From contig JASCPI010000027.1 in the NCBI GenBank assembly GCA_029959555.1, positions 1 through 64,000 of the forward strand: 64,000 nucleotides of DNA. The letters are read 5' to 3'. Below, piece by piece: positions 33,601 through 41,590 of this stretch. The translations under genes and the position numbers were made by a program. Below the pieces are notes generated by a model. It did no database searches. It saw nothing but the letters and a program-made list of their open reading frames with translations, and was not told where the DNA came from. The stretch is from Lysobacteraceae bacterium PS02065 (GTDB lineage: Bacteria; Pseudomonadota; Gammaproteobacteria; Xanthomonadales; Rhodanobacteraceae). Position 1 is the stretch's first letter, and each line of letters starts with the position of its first letter.

Positions 33601-36600
33601 CGCGCCGGCGACTACGACCGTGACCGTGCAGCGCCTCAACGAGGCGCCCGTCGTCACGGCCGGCGGCACGCTCGCCTACACCGAGGGCAGCGCTGCGGCG
33701 GTGATCGACGCCACCGTCACGGTGAGCGATCCCGACGATACCGACCTGGCCGGCGCAACCGTGCAGGTCGGCACCGGCTTCGCCAATGGCCAGGATGTCC
33801 TCGCCGCCACGCCGGCCGGCGGCATCGCTGCGAGCTTCAATCCGGTGACCGGCGTGCTGACGCTGACCGGCACGGCCAGCCTTGCGACCTACCAGACCGT
33901 CCTGCGTTCGGTCACCTACTCGAACACGTCCATGAACCCGTCGACCACGCCGCGTTCCATCGCGTGGACGGTCACCGACGGCGAGGCCACGAGCGCCACG
34001 GCGACGAGCACGATCACGATCACGCCCGTCAACGATCCTCCCGCGCTCACCGCAGGCGGCACGCTGGCCTACGAAGAGGGCGATCCCGCGACGCCGGTCG
34101 ACGTGACGGTCACGGTGGCCGATCCGGACAACGCGACGCTCGCCGGTGCGAGCGTGCAGATCACGGCCAACTACGTGAGCGGAGAGGATGTACTCGCGTT
34201 CGCGAACACCCCCACGATCACCGCGACGTTCGATGCCGGCAGCGGCACGCTGTCGCTCGCGGGCACCGATACGCTGGCCAACTACCAGGCGGCGTTGCGC
34301 GCGGTGACCTACGCGAACACGTCGGGTGATCCCTCGACGTCCGCGCGCACGATCACGTGGGTCGCCAACGACGGTGCGGCGACGAGTGTTCCCGTCACGA
34401 GCACGATCACCGTCGCCGCGGTCAACGACGCCCCGGTCGTCACGGCGGGTGGCACGCTCGCGTTCACCGAAGGCGATGCGGCGACGCCGGTCGATCCGTC
34501 GCTCACGGTCAGCGACGCCGACAGCACGAACCTTTCCGGCGCGACGGTGCAGCTCACCACGAACCGCGTCGAGGGCGAGGATGTGCTGGCCTTCGTGAAC
34601 ACCGCGACGATCACCGCGACGTTCGTCCCGGCCACGGGCACGCTGACCCTGGCCGGCACCGACACGGTCGCGAACTACCAGCTCGCGCTGCGCGCCGTCA
34701 CCTACGTGAATACGTCCGACGATCCGTCGACGCTGCCGCGCACGGTCGCCTGGAACGCGACCGACGCCGGCGGCGCGACGAGCACGCCCGCGACCGGCAC
34801 CATCACCGTCGCGGCCGTCAACGACGCGCCCATCGTCACCGCGGCCGGCAACGTCGACTACCTCGAGGGCAGCGCGCCCGTCGCCGCCGCACCGGCGTTG
34901 ACCGTGACCGATCCCGACGACGACGATATCGAAGGCGCGACCGTGCAGATCGCCGCCGGCCTCGTCGCCGCCGAGGACGTGCTCGCGTTCACGCCGGGCA
35001 ACGGCATCACGGGCAGCTACACGGCCGCGACCGGCACGCTCGTGCTGACCGGCACGAGCAGCGTCGCCAACTACCAGGCCGCGCTGCGCAGCGTGACCTA
35101 CGTCAACACGATCGCGCAGCCGACCACGGCACCGCGTACGCTCGCGTGGACCGCGACCGACGGCGATCTCGCCAGCGCACCCGCGACTACGACCGTGACC
35201 GTGCAGCGCCTCAACGAGGCGCCCGTCGTCACGGCCGGCGGCACGCTCGCCTACACCGAAGGCACCGGTGCCGTCGCGATCGCGCCGGCACTGACCGTGA
35301 CCGACGCCGACGACACCCAGCTCGCCGGTGCGACTGTGCAGCTCACGGCCGGCTACACGAACGGTCAGGACGTGCTTGGTGGCGGTTCGGGCGGTGGCGT
35401 TTCGGCCTCGTTCAACGCGGGCACCGGCACGCTGACGCTGACCGGCACGGCGAGCGTCGCGGCCTACCAGGCCGCGCTGCGCTCCGTGACCTACACGAAC
35501 ACCTCGTCGAATCCGTCGACCGCGCCGCGCACCGTGGCGTGGGTCGCCACCGATGGCGAGGCCACGAGCGCCACGGCGACGAGCACGATCACGATCACGC
35601 CGGTCAACAACGCACCGGTCGTCACGCCACCTGCGGCGCTGCCGGTGCATTCGCACATCGCGATCGACGTGGCTGCGGGCACGACGGGTTACCTGCTCGC
35701 ACCCGCTTCGATCAGCGATCCCGACAGTTCGAACTTCGTGATCGGCGGATCGATCCCGACCACGACGAACCTCGGTGGCGTCGTCACGATCACGGCCGCG
35801 ACCGGTGCCTACACCTACGATCCGCCGGCCGGCGTGTCGTCGGGCACGGACAGCTTCAGCTACCAGGTCTGCGACGACGGCGTCCCGGTCGCCTGCAGCG
35901 TGCCGGTGGCGATGACGTTCACGCTGTCGGGCCCGCGCACGTGGTTCGTCGATCCCGCGGCCGCGTCGGGCGGCACGGGCACGCTGCAGAGGCCGTTGCA
36001 GACGTTCGCGACCGCTGCCGGTCTCGCCAACGCGAACACCGACAGGATCTTCCTGTACAGCGGCACGCACACGGGCGGTGCGACGCTCTCCGCCGGCGTG
36101 TGGGTGATCGGACACTCCATCACCGGCGCGGGCTTCGATGCCGTGTTCGGTCTGTTCCCGCCGTCCAACAGCGTCCCGCGCCCGGCGATCGGCCAGGCGC
36201 GTCCGGTGATCACGACGACCACCGGCACCACGCCGGGCATCACGCTCGGCAACGGCAACACGCTGCGCGCGCTCGAGATCGGCAACACGACCGGACCGTC
36301 GATCAGCGGCAACGGCTTCGGCGCGCTCGACGTGCGCGACGGCGTGCTGATCAGCGGCAGCGGCCAGGCGCTCGCGCTGAGCAACGGAAGTTTCGTGGCG
36401 GGCTCGATCTTCGAAGGTGTCTCGTCGAGCAGCGGCAACGGCAACATCGCGTTGACGAACGTCGGCGGTGACGTGAATTTCGGCAGCGGCGCATTGTCGG
36501 GCAGTGCCGCGGGCAGCCCCGCCGTGCTGGTCAGCGGCGGCAGTCTCGTCGCGAGCTACTCGGGCAGCGTCGGCAAGACCACGAACGGGCACCTCTTCGA

Positions 36601-38332
36601 CATCGGCACGCGCACGAGCGGCGCGTTGACGTTCAGCGGGAACCTGTCGTCGAGCGGCGTCGGCAGCGGCGTACGTGCGAACGCCAACAGTGGCGGCACG
36701 ATCACGTTCTCGGGGGCGTCGAAGACGTTCGCGAGCACGACCGCGAATGCGATCGACCTCACGACCAACACGGGTTCGACGATCGCGTTCACCAACGGCG
36801 GCCTCGTGCTGTCGACGACCACGGGCGCCGGTTTCCAGGCCACGGGCGGCGGCACGATTTCCGTGGAAGGCTCGGGCAACACGATCTCGAGCGGTTCGGG
36901 CATCGCGCTCAACGTCCTCAATACGACGATCGGCTTCGGCAACGCGACATTCCAGTCGGTGTCGTCGAACGGCGCGTCGAGCGGCATCGTGCTGAGCGCG
37001 ACGGGTACGTCGGGTCGCCTCGTCGTGACCGGTGCCGGCGGCGCCGGCAGCGGCGGCACGATCCAGAGCGCGAGCGCACACGGCATCCAGCTGACCGGCA
37101 CGTCCAATCCGTCGTTCACCTCGATGCGCGTCCTCGGCACCGCCGGCAGTGGCGTAAAGGGCACGCTGGTCAACGGCTTCACGTTCGCCAACGGCGCGAT
37201 CGACGCGTCGGGTACGGCGGGCGCGCCGGGCGATTCGAACATCGCGTTCAATACCGCGGTGACCGGCACCGAGGTCAACCTCACCGGTGCCGTCGCGATC
37301 ACGAACAACACGCTGACCAATGCGCGCTACCACGGCGTGCACATCGCGAACTACGCCGGCACGATCTCGAACCTTCAGCTGTCGGGCAACACGTTCACGA
37401 GCAGCACCAGCAACCTGCAGTCGCTCGGCAGCGGCATCCTCGTCGTTGCCAACGGCAATGCCGGAGGGGCCGCCGCGGTCAACGCGGCGACGATCACGAA
37501 CAACGTGATCACGAACTTCCCCGGAGGCTCGGGCATCCGCGTGCAGGGCGGCAACGCGGCAGGCGCGACGCAGGCCACGCTCGGCATCCCGCACGACGGC
37601 GGCAACCTCATCGCGATCACGGGCAACCAGGTGCGCGGCGAGAGCGCGGCCAATCGCATCAACCTGGAAGGCATCCTGTTCGCGATCAACGACCGCGGGC
37701 GCGGCAACGTCAACATCTCGGGCAACGGTACCGCCGGCACGCCGATCGCCAACATCACCGGCAGCGCGATCTCGGTCAGTGCCCTCAACGCGGGCGCCGA
37801 AGTCACGGGCTCGATCACGAACAATGTCGTCGCGCCCGCCCACCCGGCGAATTCGCTCGGCGCCAACGGCATCGCGTTCGGTGTCAACGGTGTCAACGCG
37901 ACCGACAACCCGACGATGAGCATCAATGTCAGCAACAACACCGTCAGCCAGACCGACGGCAACGGCATCCTCGGTGTCGTCCGGGCGACCCAGGGCCTAC
38001 TCAATGCCCGCGTGGAGAACAACACGGTCGCCGCGCCTCTCGGTGGCGTGCGCCCGGGCATACGCCTCGATTCGGGCAACAATGCCGTGGGCGAGAACAC
38101 GACGTTGTGCGTGGCGCTCTCGGGCAACACGAGTGCGGGCAGCGGCGGTACGCAAGGCATCGGCCTGCGCAAGCAGGGGGCCGTGGCGACGACCGATGCG
38201 TTCGGGATCGTCGGCCTCGGGACGAACACGGCGTCGCCCGCACTCCAGACCTACGTGAACGGGCAGAACCCGGCGGGCGGCGGTACGCTCCTGATTTCCG
38301 CGACGTCCGGATTCCGCGACTGCACCCTCTGA
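30671..38332 (+). CDS. Giant secreted repeat protein: IPTL-CTERM-like, cadherin-like array, beta-helix
   Basis: A 2,553-residue protein. Residues 1-23 are a signal peptide. Residues 24-150 form a small beta-rich domain. Residues 153-180 have IPTL, a hydrophobic helix and a basic stretch (RRARRLK), exactly like an IPTL-CTERM sorting tail, but internal. A second hydrophobic, signal-like segment follows (184-199, ending GALAAN), then a ligand-like beta domain and an Ig/cadherin-like unit with AITPVNDAPE. Residues 468-1648 are nine ~131-residue repeats (TAGGTLAYTEGD ... ATVQIT ... NYQAALRSVTY ... ITAVNDAPV). A bridging repeat-like domain follows, and from about 1754 to the end a right-handed beta-helix (ASGGTGTLQRPLQTF, many N-G-T turns). 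It is probably a surface adhesin or matrix protein. No catalytic motif is seen. Confidence 0.85.
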   Translation: MSSRWIVRALCALLVAGSLPAIAQTYTYSVYVDTDADPATGCVEAPAGGAELRLDVVVAGGNSPQVTSMTRHRCSGGAFGAGTSLGAGYPVGVGNGIAGTDTVEIADALGELQVGAAARFTVGVVARSAAGSDDMLAGADGGPIVVGLPAIAIPTLAWPAVLLLATLMAFAGARRARRLKAAWRLVGLVLLGSSGALAANFVVDGLTGDWSGVGPLAVDAAGDATSGEAGIDLRAFFAAIENGRVFMRIDVTNTRNTPPTATPTSATTLEDTAVTLTLSGVDPEGDALVFAIATPPAQGTLGPVTSTSPSTATVTYTPNADRNGSDSFTFTAGDGQGTSIPATAAVAITPVNDAPEFTPQDPPAVDEGSGPQTATVATGIRPGPVTATDESGQVLTFAITANGNPTLFDGTPTISPAGVLSWAPAAGENGTAALTVVLRDDGGTANGGVDESAPQTITVTVNAVDDPPVVTAGGALAWTEGDAPAIVDAGVTVTDPDSTDLVGATVQITTNLQSGADVLSFVNTATITAVYTAASGTLVLSGTDTVANYQAALRNVRFENTSQDPSTAVRTVTWIARDAGGDSAPATGTITITAVNDAPVLTAGGTLAYEEGDPAAPIDATVTVSDPDNTTLTGASVQLTANYVNGEDALAFANTATITATFTAGTGTLVLSGNDTLANYQAALRAVTYANTSGNPSALPRTVTWTATDGVATSVPVTSTITVGAVNDAPVIGAGGTLLYTEGDAPSALDPLLTVSDVDSANLAGATVRISANHDDSQDFLAFVNTPTITATYAAATGTLTLTGTDTVANYQVALRTVTYANTSQDPSTLPRTITWTASDDAGATSPPAASTVAITAVNDAPVVTALGNVDYLEGSAPVVAAPFLTVGDVDDANLEGATVQITAGLVAAEDVLAFTPGNGITGSYTAATGTLVLTGTSSVANYQAALRSVTYVNTIALPTTAPRTLTWTATDGDLASAPATTTVTVQRLNEAPVVTAGGTLAYTEGSAAAVIDATVTVSDPDDTDLAGATVQVGTGFANGQDVLAATPAGGIAASFNPVTGVLTLTGTASLATYQTVLRSVTYSNTSMNPSTTPRSIAWTVTDGEATSATATSTITITPVNDPPALTAGGTLAYEEGDPATPVDVTVTVADPDNATLAGASVQITANYVSGEDVLAFANTPTITATFDAGSGTLSLAGTDTLANYQAALRAVTYANTSGDPSTSARTITWVANDGAATSVPVTSTITVAAVNDAPVVTAGGTLAFTEGDAATPVDPSLTVSDADSTNLSGATVQLTTNRVEGEDVLAFVNTATITATFVPATGTLTLAGTDTVANYQLALRAVTYVNTSDDPSTLPRTVAWNATDAGGATSTPATGTITVAAVNDAPIVTAAGNVDYLEGSAPVAAAPALTVTDPDDDDIEGATVQIAAGLVAAEDVLAFTPGNGITGSYTAATGTLVLTGTSSVANYQAALRSVTYVNTIAQPTTAPRTLAWTATDGDLASAPATTTVTVQRLNEAPVVTAGGTLAYTEGTGAVAIAPALTVTDADDTQLAGATVQLTAGYTNGQDVLGGGSGGGVSASFNAGTGTLTLTGTASVAAYQAALRSVTYTNTSSNPSTAPRTVAWVATDGEATSATATSTITITPVNNAPVVTPPAALPVHSHIAIDVAAGTTGYLLAPASISDPDSSNFVIGGSIPTTTNLGGVVTITAATGAYTYDPPAGVSSGTDSFSYQVCDDGVPVACSVPVAMTFTLSGPRTWFVDPAAASGGTGTLQRPLQTFATAAGLANANTDRIFLYSGTHTGGATLSAGVWVIGHSITGAGFDAVFGLFPPSNSVPRPAIGQARPVITTTTGTTPGITLGNGNTLRALEIGNTTGPSISGNGFGALDVRDGVLISGSGQALALSNGSFVAGSIFEGVSSSSGNGNIALTNVGGDVNFGSGALSGSAAGSPAVLVSGGSLVASYSGSVGKTTNGHLFDIGTRTSGALTFSGNLSSSGVGSGVRANANSGGTITFSGASKTFASTTANAIDLTTNTGSTIAFTNGGLVLSTTTGAGFQATGGGTISVEGSGNTISSGSGIALNVLNTTIGFGNATFQSVSSNGASSGIVLSATGTSGRLVVTGAGGAGSGGTIQSASAHGIQLTGTSNPSFTSMRVLGTAGSGVKGTLVNGFTFANGAIDASGTAGAPGDSNIAFNTAVTGTEVNLTGAVAITNNTLTNARYHGVHIANYAGTISNLQLSGNTFTSSTSNLQSLGSGILVVANGNAGGAAAVNAATITNNVITNFPGGSGIRVQGGNAAGATQATLGIPHDGGNLIAITGNQVRGESAANRINLEGILFAINDRGRGNVNISGNGTAGTPIANITGSAISVSALNAGAEVTGSITNNVVAPAHPANSLGANGIAFGVNGVNATDNPTMSINVSNNTVSQTDGNGILGVVRATQGLLNARVENNTVAAPLGGVRPGIRLDSGNNAVGENTTLCVALSGNTSAGSGGTQGIGLRKQGAVATTDAFGIVGLGTNTASPALQTYVNGQNPAGGGTLLISATSGFRDCTL
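31127..31210 (+). other. Internal IPTL-CTERM-like segment
   Basis: Codes IPTL, a 16-residue hydrophobic helix and RRARRLK at residues 153-180 of a 2,553-residue protein. All three parts of an IPTL-CTERM sorting signal are present in order, but the signal is normally at the C-terminus. Confidence 0.65.
32465..34039 (+). repeat. Higher-order repeat block A (repeats 2-5)
   Basis: 1,575 bp, equal in length to block B, which follows directly. Within it, 33378-33542 is identical over 165 bases to 34953-35117 in block B, an offset of exactly 1,575. Confidence 0.85.
34040..35614 (+). repeat. Higher-order repeat block B (repeats 6-9)
   Basis: Second copy of the four-repeat block, 1,575 bp, in frame. 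Other parts of the two blocks differ by scattered substitutions, so the identical 165-base stretch points to later gene conversion or a patchy age. Confidence 0.85.
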
Positions 38333-38395
38333 TGAAGCCTGCGTCCGGTGGCGAGTGTCGCCACCGGCATCAACGAACCGCCAGGAAATGCACCG

Positions 38396-38905
38396 ATGTC
38401 GCAGCCGTTCCTCTCCGAGATCCGCATGATGAGCTTCAACTTCGCGCCGCGGGGCTGGGCGCTGTGCAACGGCCAGTTGCTGCCGATCAACCAGAACCAG
38501 GCCTTGTTCTCGCTGCTCGGGACGACGTACGGCGGCAATGGCCAGGTGAACTTCGCGCTGCCCGACCTGCGCGGGCGCGTGCCGGTCCACTTCGGCGGCG
38601 GTCGCACGCTCGGCGAGAGCGCCGGCGAAGCCGCGCACACGCTGAACCTGCAGGAGATGCCGACCCACGCGCACCTGCTGCAGGCGAGCAACGCCCTCGC
38701 GACCACGTCGACGCCGCTCGCGAACGACGTGCTGGCGCGCACGACGGGATCGGCGCTGTACGCGAGCGCGGCATCCGCCAACGTCGCGATGGCCCCCGAT
38801 GCGATCACGCCGAACGGCGGTTCGCAGCCGCACGAGAACCGCCAGCCTTACCTCACGATTTCGTTCTGCATCGCCCTGCAGGGCATCTTCCCCTCCCAGA
38901 ACTGA
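38396..38905 (+). CDS. Tail-collar (microcystin-dependent-protein type) protein 1
   Basis: A 169-residue protein of the phage tail collar/MdpB-like family: EIRMMSFNFAPRGWALCNGQLLPINQNQALFSLLGTTYGG (positions 8-47), LPDLRGRVPVH, a His-rich MPTHAH turn, and the end GGSQPHENRQPYL followed by CIALQGIFP. It has no signal peptide. AGGAA lies 8 bases before the ATG at 38396. It is the first of three tandem paralogues beginning 63 bases after the giant protein gene, and no other tail genes are present, so it is not part of a prophage. Confidence 0.9.
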   Translation: MSQPFLSEIRMMSFNFAPRGWALCNGQLLPINQNQALFSLLGTTYGGNGQVNFALPDLRGRVPVHFGGGRTLGESAGEAAHTLNLQEMPTHAHLLQASNALATTSTPLANDVLARTTGSALYASAASANVAMAPDAITPNGGSQPHENRQPYLTISFCIALQGIFPSQN

Positions 38906-38916
38906 GGCCTTTCGCC

Positions 38917-39441
38917 ATGGGTACCCCTTACGTAGGCGAGATCAGGCTGTTCGCAGGCAACTTCGCCCCGGCAGGCTGGGAATTCTGCTCCGGGCAGCTG
39001 CTGCCGATCTCGGAGAACGAGACGCTGTTCAACCTCATCGGCACGACCTACGGTGGCGATGGACAGGAGACGTTCGCGCTGCCCGACATGCGGGGGCGCG
39101 TGCCGGTCCACCAGGGAACGGGACCGGCAGGCGTCTCCTACAGCATGGCGCAGAGCGGCGGCGTGGAGTCCGTCACCCTCGGCACGCCGCAGATGCCCTC
39201 GCATTCACATGTGCTGCTCGCGACCAAGGCGCTCGCCACCGATGCGACGCCGGTCGGCCTCGTGCCGGCCGCGAGCGCCTCGGCGACCGTCTCGCCCTAC
39301 GGCACCGATGCGCCGTTCGCGACGCTCGCGCCGCAGTCGGTGACGCCCGCGGGGGGCAGCCAGCCGCACGAGAACATGCAGCCCTACCTGTGCGTGAACT
39401 ACATCATCTCGATGTTCGGCATCTTCCCTTCGCCGACCTGA
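38917..39441 (+). CDS. Tail-collar protein 2
   Basis: A 174-residue paralogue of its neighbours: EIRLFAGNFAPAGWEFCSGQLLPISENETLFNLIGTTYGG (8-47), LPDMRGRVPVHQGTG, MPSHSH, and GGSQPHENMQPYLCVNYIISMFGIFP at the end. It starts 11 bases after the stop of the first gene, so the three are one transcript. Compared with the others it has an extra Cys near the end (YLCVNY) in place of the FC pair. In phage proteins this fold makes trimers that join fibre to baseplate; here the partner is unknown. Confidence 0.9.
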   Translation: MGTPYVGEIRLFAGNFAPAGWEFCSGQLLPISENETLFNLIGTTYGGDGQETFALPDMRGRVPVHQGTGPAGVSYSMAQSGGVESVTLGTPQMPSHSHVLLATKALATDATPVGLVPAASASATVSPYGTDAPFATLAPQSVTPAGGSQPHENMQPYLCVNYIISMFGIFPSPT

Positions 39442-39451
39442 GGACCTTCGA

Positions 39452-39973
39452 ATGAGCGATCCCTTCGTCGCCGAGATCCGCATCTACCCGTTCAACTTCG
39501 CGCCGAGTGGCTGGGCGTTCTGCAACGGGCAGCTCCTGCCCTTGTCCCAGAACACCGCATTGTTCTCGCTGCTCGGTACGACCTACGGCGGCAACGGCAA
39601 GAGCAACTTCGCGCTGCCGAACCTGCAGGGCAGCGTGCCGATGCATCCAGGGCAGGGACCCGGGCTGTCGCTGCACGATCTCGGTGAAGTCGGCGGTGCC
39701 TCGAGCGTGACGCTGCTGGAATCCGAGATGCCGATCCACGCGCACGGCGTGACCGTGTCGCAGGGCGATGCGATCAGCATCTCGCCCGAGAACAACCTGT
39801 TCGCGACGGGCATCGGCGGCATCGCCGCGTATGCACCGCTCGCGCAGGCCCCGCTGACGCCGTCGGTGCTGCTGCCCGCGGCAGGTGGCGGTCAGCCGCA
39901 CAACAACATGCAGCCGTACCTCACGCTCAACTTCTGCATCGCCTTGCAGGGCGTCTTCCCGCCGAGGCCTTGA
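39452..39973 (+). CDS. Tail-collar protein 3
   Basis: A 173-residue third paralogue: EIRIYPFNFAPSGWAFCNGQLLPLSQNTALFSLLGTTYGG (8-47), LPNLQGSVPMHPGQG, MPIHAHG, and GGGQPHNNMQPYL with CIALQGVFP at the end. It starts 10 bases after the second gene. The three proteins differ most in the middle part between the His-rich turn and the conserved C-terminal motif, which is the part expected to form the variable tip. Confidence 0.9.
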   Translation: MSDPFVAEIRIYPFNFAPSGWAFCNGQLLPLSQNTALFSLLGTTYGGNGKSNFALPNLQGSVPMHPGQGPGLSLHDLGEVGGASSVTLLESEMPIHAHGVTVSQGDAISISPENNLFATGIGGIAAYAPLAQAPLTPSVLLPAAGGGQPHNNMQPYLTLNFCIALQGVFPPRP

Positions 39974-40063
39974 GTGCCGTGCGTGCAAGGTCGTGCCTGA
40001 TACCTGTCCTCCTTTTCCAACCCGCCGCGATGGCCGTGTGACTTCGCCGGAGAACCGATCGCC

Positions 40064-40693
40064 ATGAAACGCCGCCACTTCCTGCTCGGTGCCAGCCTCG
40101 CACCGGCCGTACCGGCCATGCTCAGTGCGACGGCACCCGCGTACGCGGTCGATCGCGCGCCGCTCGACGGCCTGCTGCGTCGCGACCTCGGCGACGACGG
40201 CATCGTGCGCTGGACCACGGTCGCCGCGCATCGTGCGGTCGATGCCGCCGCGGTGCAGACCTGGCGCGTCCACCTGCACGGTCTCGTCGCGACGAAGGAC
40301 AGTCCGCTCGCGGGCCTCGACGTGCAGGCCGTGCACGCCGACGGCGAGGGCGGGGTGCATCGCCACGACGTGCTGCGCTGGCGTGCGGACGCCCCCGCGG
40401 CGACCACCTCAGGCCTCGTGTTCCACGCCACGCGCGGTGTCTGGTGCGGCTTCGACGTCGCCGCGACACGGCGTGGCGACATGCCCGGCACGTGCTCGAC
40501 GTTGGCCTGCGCGCCGGCGTCGACACCCGATGCGGGGCTCGAGCCCGGCGTCTACGCGTGGATCGTGCCGACCTCCGTGCGGGCGCCGGTCGTGGTCGCC
40601 GACAGCGGCGACGTGCGCTGGCCGCTCGCGAATCTCGACGGCACGCCGCTGCTTCGCGACTACCTCGTGTTCTCGGTCACGGCTGCGGCGTGA
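40064..40693 (+). CDS. Secreted protein of unknown function in the tail-collar locus
   Basis: A 209-residue protein with an N-terminal signal (MKRRHFLLGASLAPAVPAM ... AYAVD). The K-R-R-H-F-L start resembles a Tat signal, with RR but not the full motif. The body is beta-rich (WRVHLHGLVATKDSPLAGLDVQAV, VYAWIVPTSVRAPVVVADS) and may be an Ig-like fold. It has four Cys after the signal. I do not recognise a family. The stop overlaps the GNAT gene start (GTGA), so the two are coupled, and 90 bases separate it from the tail-collar genes. Confidence 0.7.
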   Translation: MKRRHFLLGASLAPAVPAMLSATAPAYAVDRAPLDGLLRRDLGDDGIVRWTTVAAHRAVDAAAVQTWRVHLHGLVATKDSPLAGLDVQAVHADGEGGVHRHDVLRWRADAPAATTSGLVFHATRGVWCGFDVAATRRGDMPGTCSTLACAPASTPDAGLEPGVYAWIVPTSVRAPVVVADSGDVRWPLANLDGTPLLRDYLVFSVTAAA

Positions 40694-41199
40694 CCGCGGT
40701 ACCGCTCGCCGCGGTGCTCGCGGCGCGTTGCCCCGGCCTCGCGTTCGCCGTCGAGGACGACACGCACCTCGCGTTGCTGCAGCAGGTCTACGCCGACGGC
40801 CGCGCCGAGGAGCTCGCGGTGGTGCCGTGGACGCCCGAACAGAAGCGCGCGTTCCTCGACAGCCAGTCCGCGCTGCAGCGGCATCATTACCGTACGCACT
40901 ACGCGGGCGCCGAGTTCCTCGTGATCGTCGAGGGCGGGGAACCGGTCGGTCGACTGTGCCTGCACGTCGGCGACGGCGCGCTCAACCTCATGGACATCGG
41001 CCTGCTCGCCGGCCGGCGCGGGCGAGGTGTCGGCACGCGCATCCTCGAGGCCCTGCTCGCGATCGCGCGTGATCGCGGCTGGCGCATGACCCTGCACGTC
41101 GAGGCCCACAACCGCGCCCACGACTGGTATCTGCGGCACGGCTTCGTGCTGCTCGAGGATCGCGGCATCTACCGCTTCCTCGGCTGGACGCCTAGTTGA
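40690..41199 (+). CDS. GNAT-family N-acetyltransferase
   Basis: A 169-residue protein with the acetyl-CoA-binding motif of GNAT enzymes (MDIGLLAGRRGRGVGTRILEALLAIA) and the C-terminal NRAHDWYLRHGFVLLEDRG. The substrate is unknown. The GTG start at 40690 overlaps the previous gene. GNAT genes sit beside tail-collar genes of this type in other genomes that I recall, which suggests modification of a component of the locus, but this is inference. It overlaps the convergent DUF6916-like gene by 8 bases. Confidence 0.85.
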   Translation: MTAVPLAAVLAARCPGLAFAVEDDTHLALLQQVYADGRAEELAVVPWTPEQKRAFLDSQSALQRHHYRTHYAGAEFLVIVEGGEPVGRLCLHVGDGALNLMDIGLLAGRRGRGVGTRILEALLAIARDRGWRMTLHVEAHNRAHDWYLRHGFVLLEDRGIYRFLGWTPS

Positions 41200-41485
41200 A
41201 CGTGATCTCGTAGCGCATGCCGTCGCCGTCGGGGCCGAGCGGCACGACGAACAGGTCGAGGTCGCCGTGCTCGGGGTGCGTGAGACGGTAGAGGCCCTGC
41301 GGCCACGATGCCTTGGCGCCCGCATCGCGCAGCAGCACCGAGAACGGCGCGACGACGCGCGGCGACGGGGCGACCAGAGGTTTGACCTGCACGACCTCCC
41401 ACGAGGCGACCGCGTCCGCGGCGGCCACCGTGACCTGCTGGCCGACCAGCGAGGCGAACGAGGCGGCGTCGAGGCGGTCGAGCAT
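41192..41485 (-). CDS. DUF6916-like small protein
   Basis: A 97-residue protein beginning MLDRLDAASFASLVGQQ and ending with FVVPLGPDGDGMRYEITFN, a pattern I associate with DUF6916, a family found with tail-collar/MdpB-type genes. It contains LPQGLYRL-like text (WPQGLYRLTHPEHGDLDLF), no signal peptide and no membrane segment. It is transcribed towards the GNAT gene with overlapping ends. No good ribosome binding site is visible before the ATG, so the start is tentative. Confidence 0.65.
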   Translation of the reverse strand: MLDRLDAASFASLVGQQVTVAAADAVASWEVVQVKPLVAPSPRVVAPFSVLLRDAGAKASWPQGLYRLTHPEHGDLDLFVVPLGPDGDGMRYEITFN

Positions 41486-41590
41486 GCGCGTGGTCCACGG
41501 CTGATGGCGCGCAAGCGTAGCAGGCGCCGACGTGCGCGGGCCCGCCATCCCCATGGGAGTGACGGGCCCGCGAGGCTCACTGCGGGAGGA

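Larger units (their letters stand above)
32072..35614 (+). repeat. Nine tandem ~393-bp repeats in the giant protein gene
   Basis: Nine in-frame repeats of about 131 codons each start at a Pro codon after N-D-A-P-type ends. They are diverged, but repeats 2-5 match repeats 6-9 one to one: EEGDPA in 2 and 6, GNVDYLEGSAP in 4 and 8, TVQRLNEAP boundaries after 4 and 8, and GEATSATATSTITITPVN in 5 and 9. Confidence 0.9.

Noticed and set aside
32072..35614. CRISPR array or mobile repeat
   Set aside because: The repeats are ~393 bp, in frame, protein-coding and diverged. There are no short identical repeats with unique spacers anywhere in the window.
31841..37843. Open minus-strand frame of 2,000 codons opposite the giant repeat protein
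   Set aside because: Same cause: rare stop codons in the antisense frame. The product is Arg/Asp-rich low-complexity sequence mirroring the repeats.
38396..39973. Tail-collar genes as evidence of a prophage
   Set aside because: There is no other structural, replication, lysis, integrase or attachment sequence nearby, base composition is even, and related collar genes occur outside phages.
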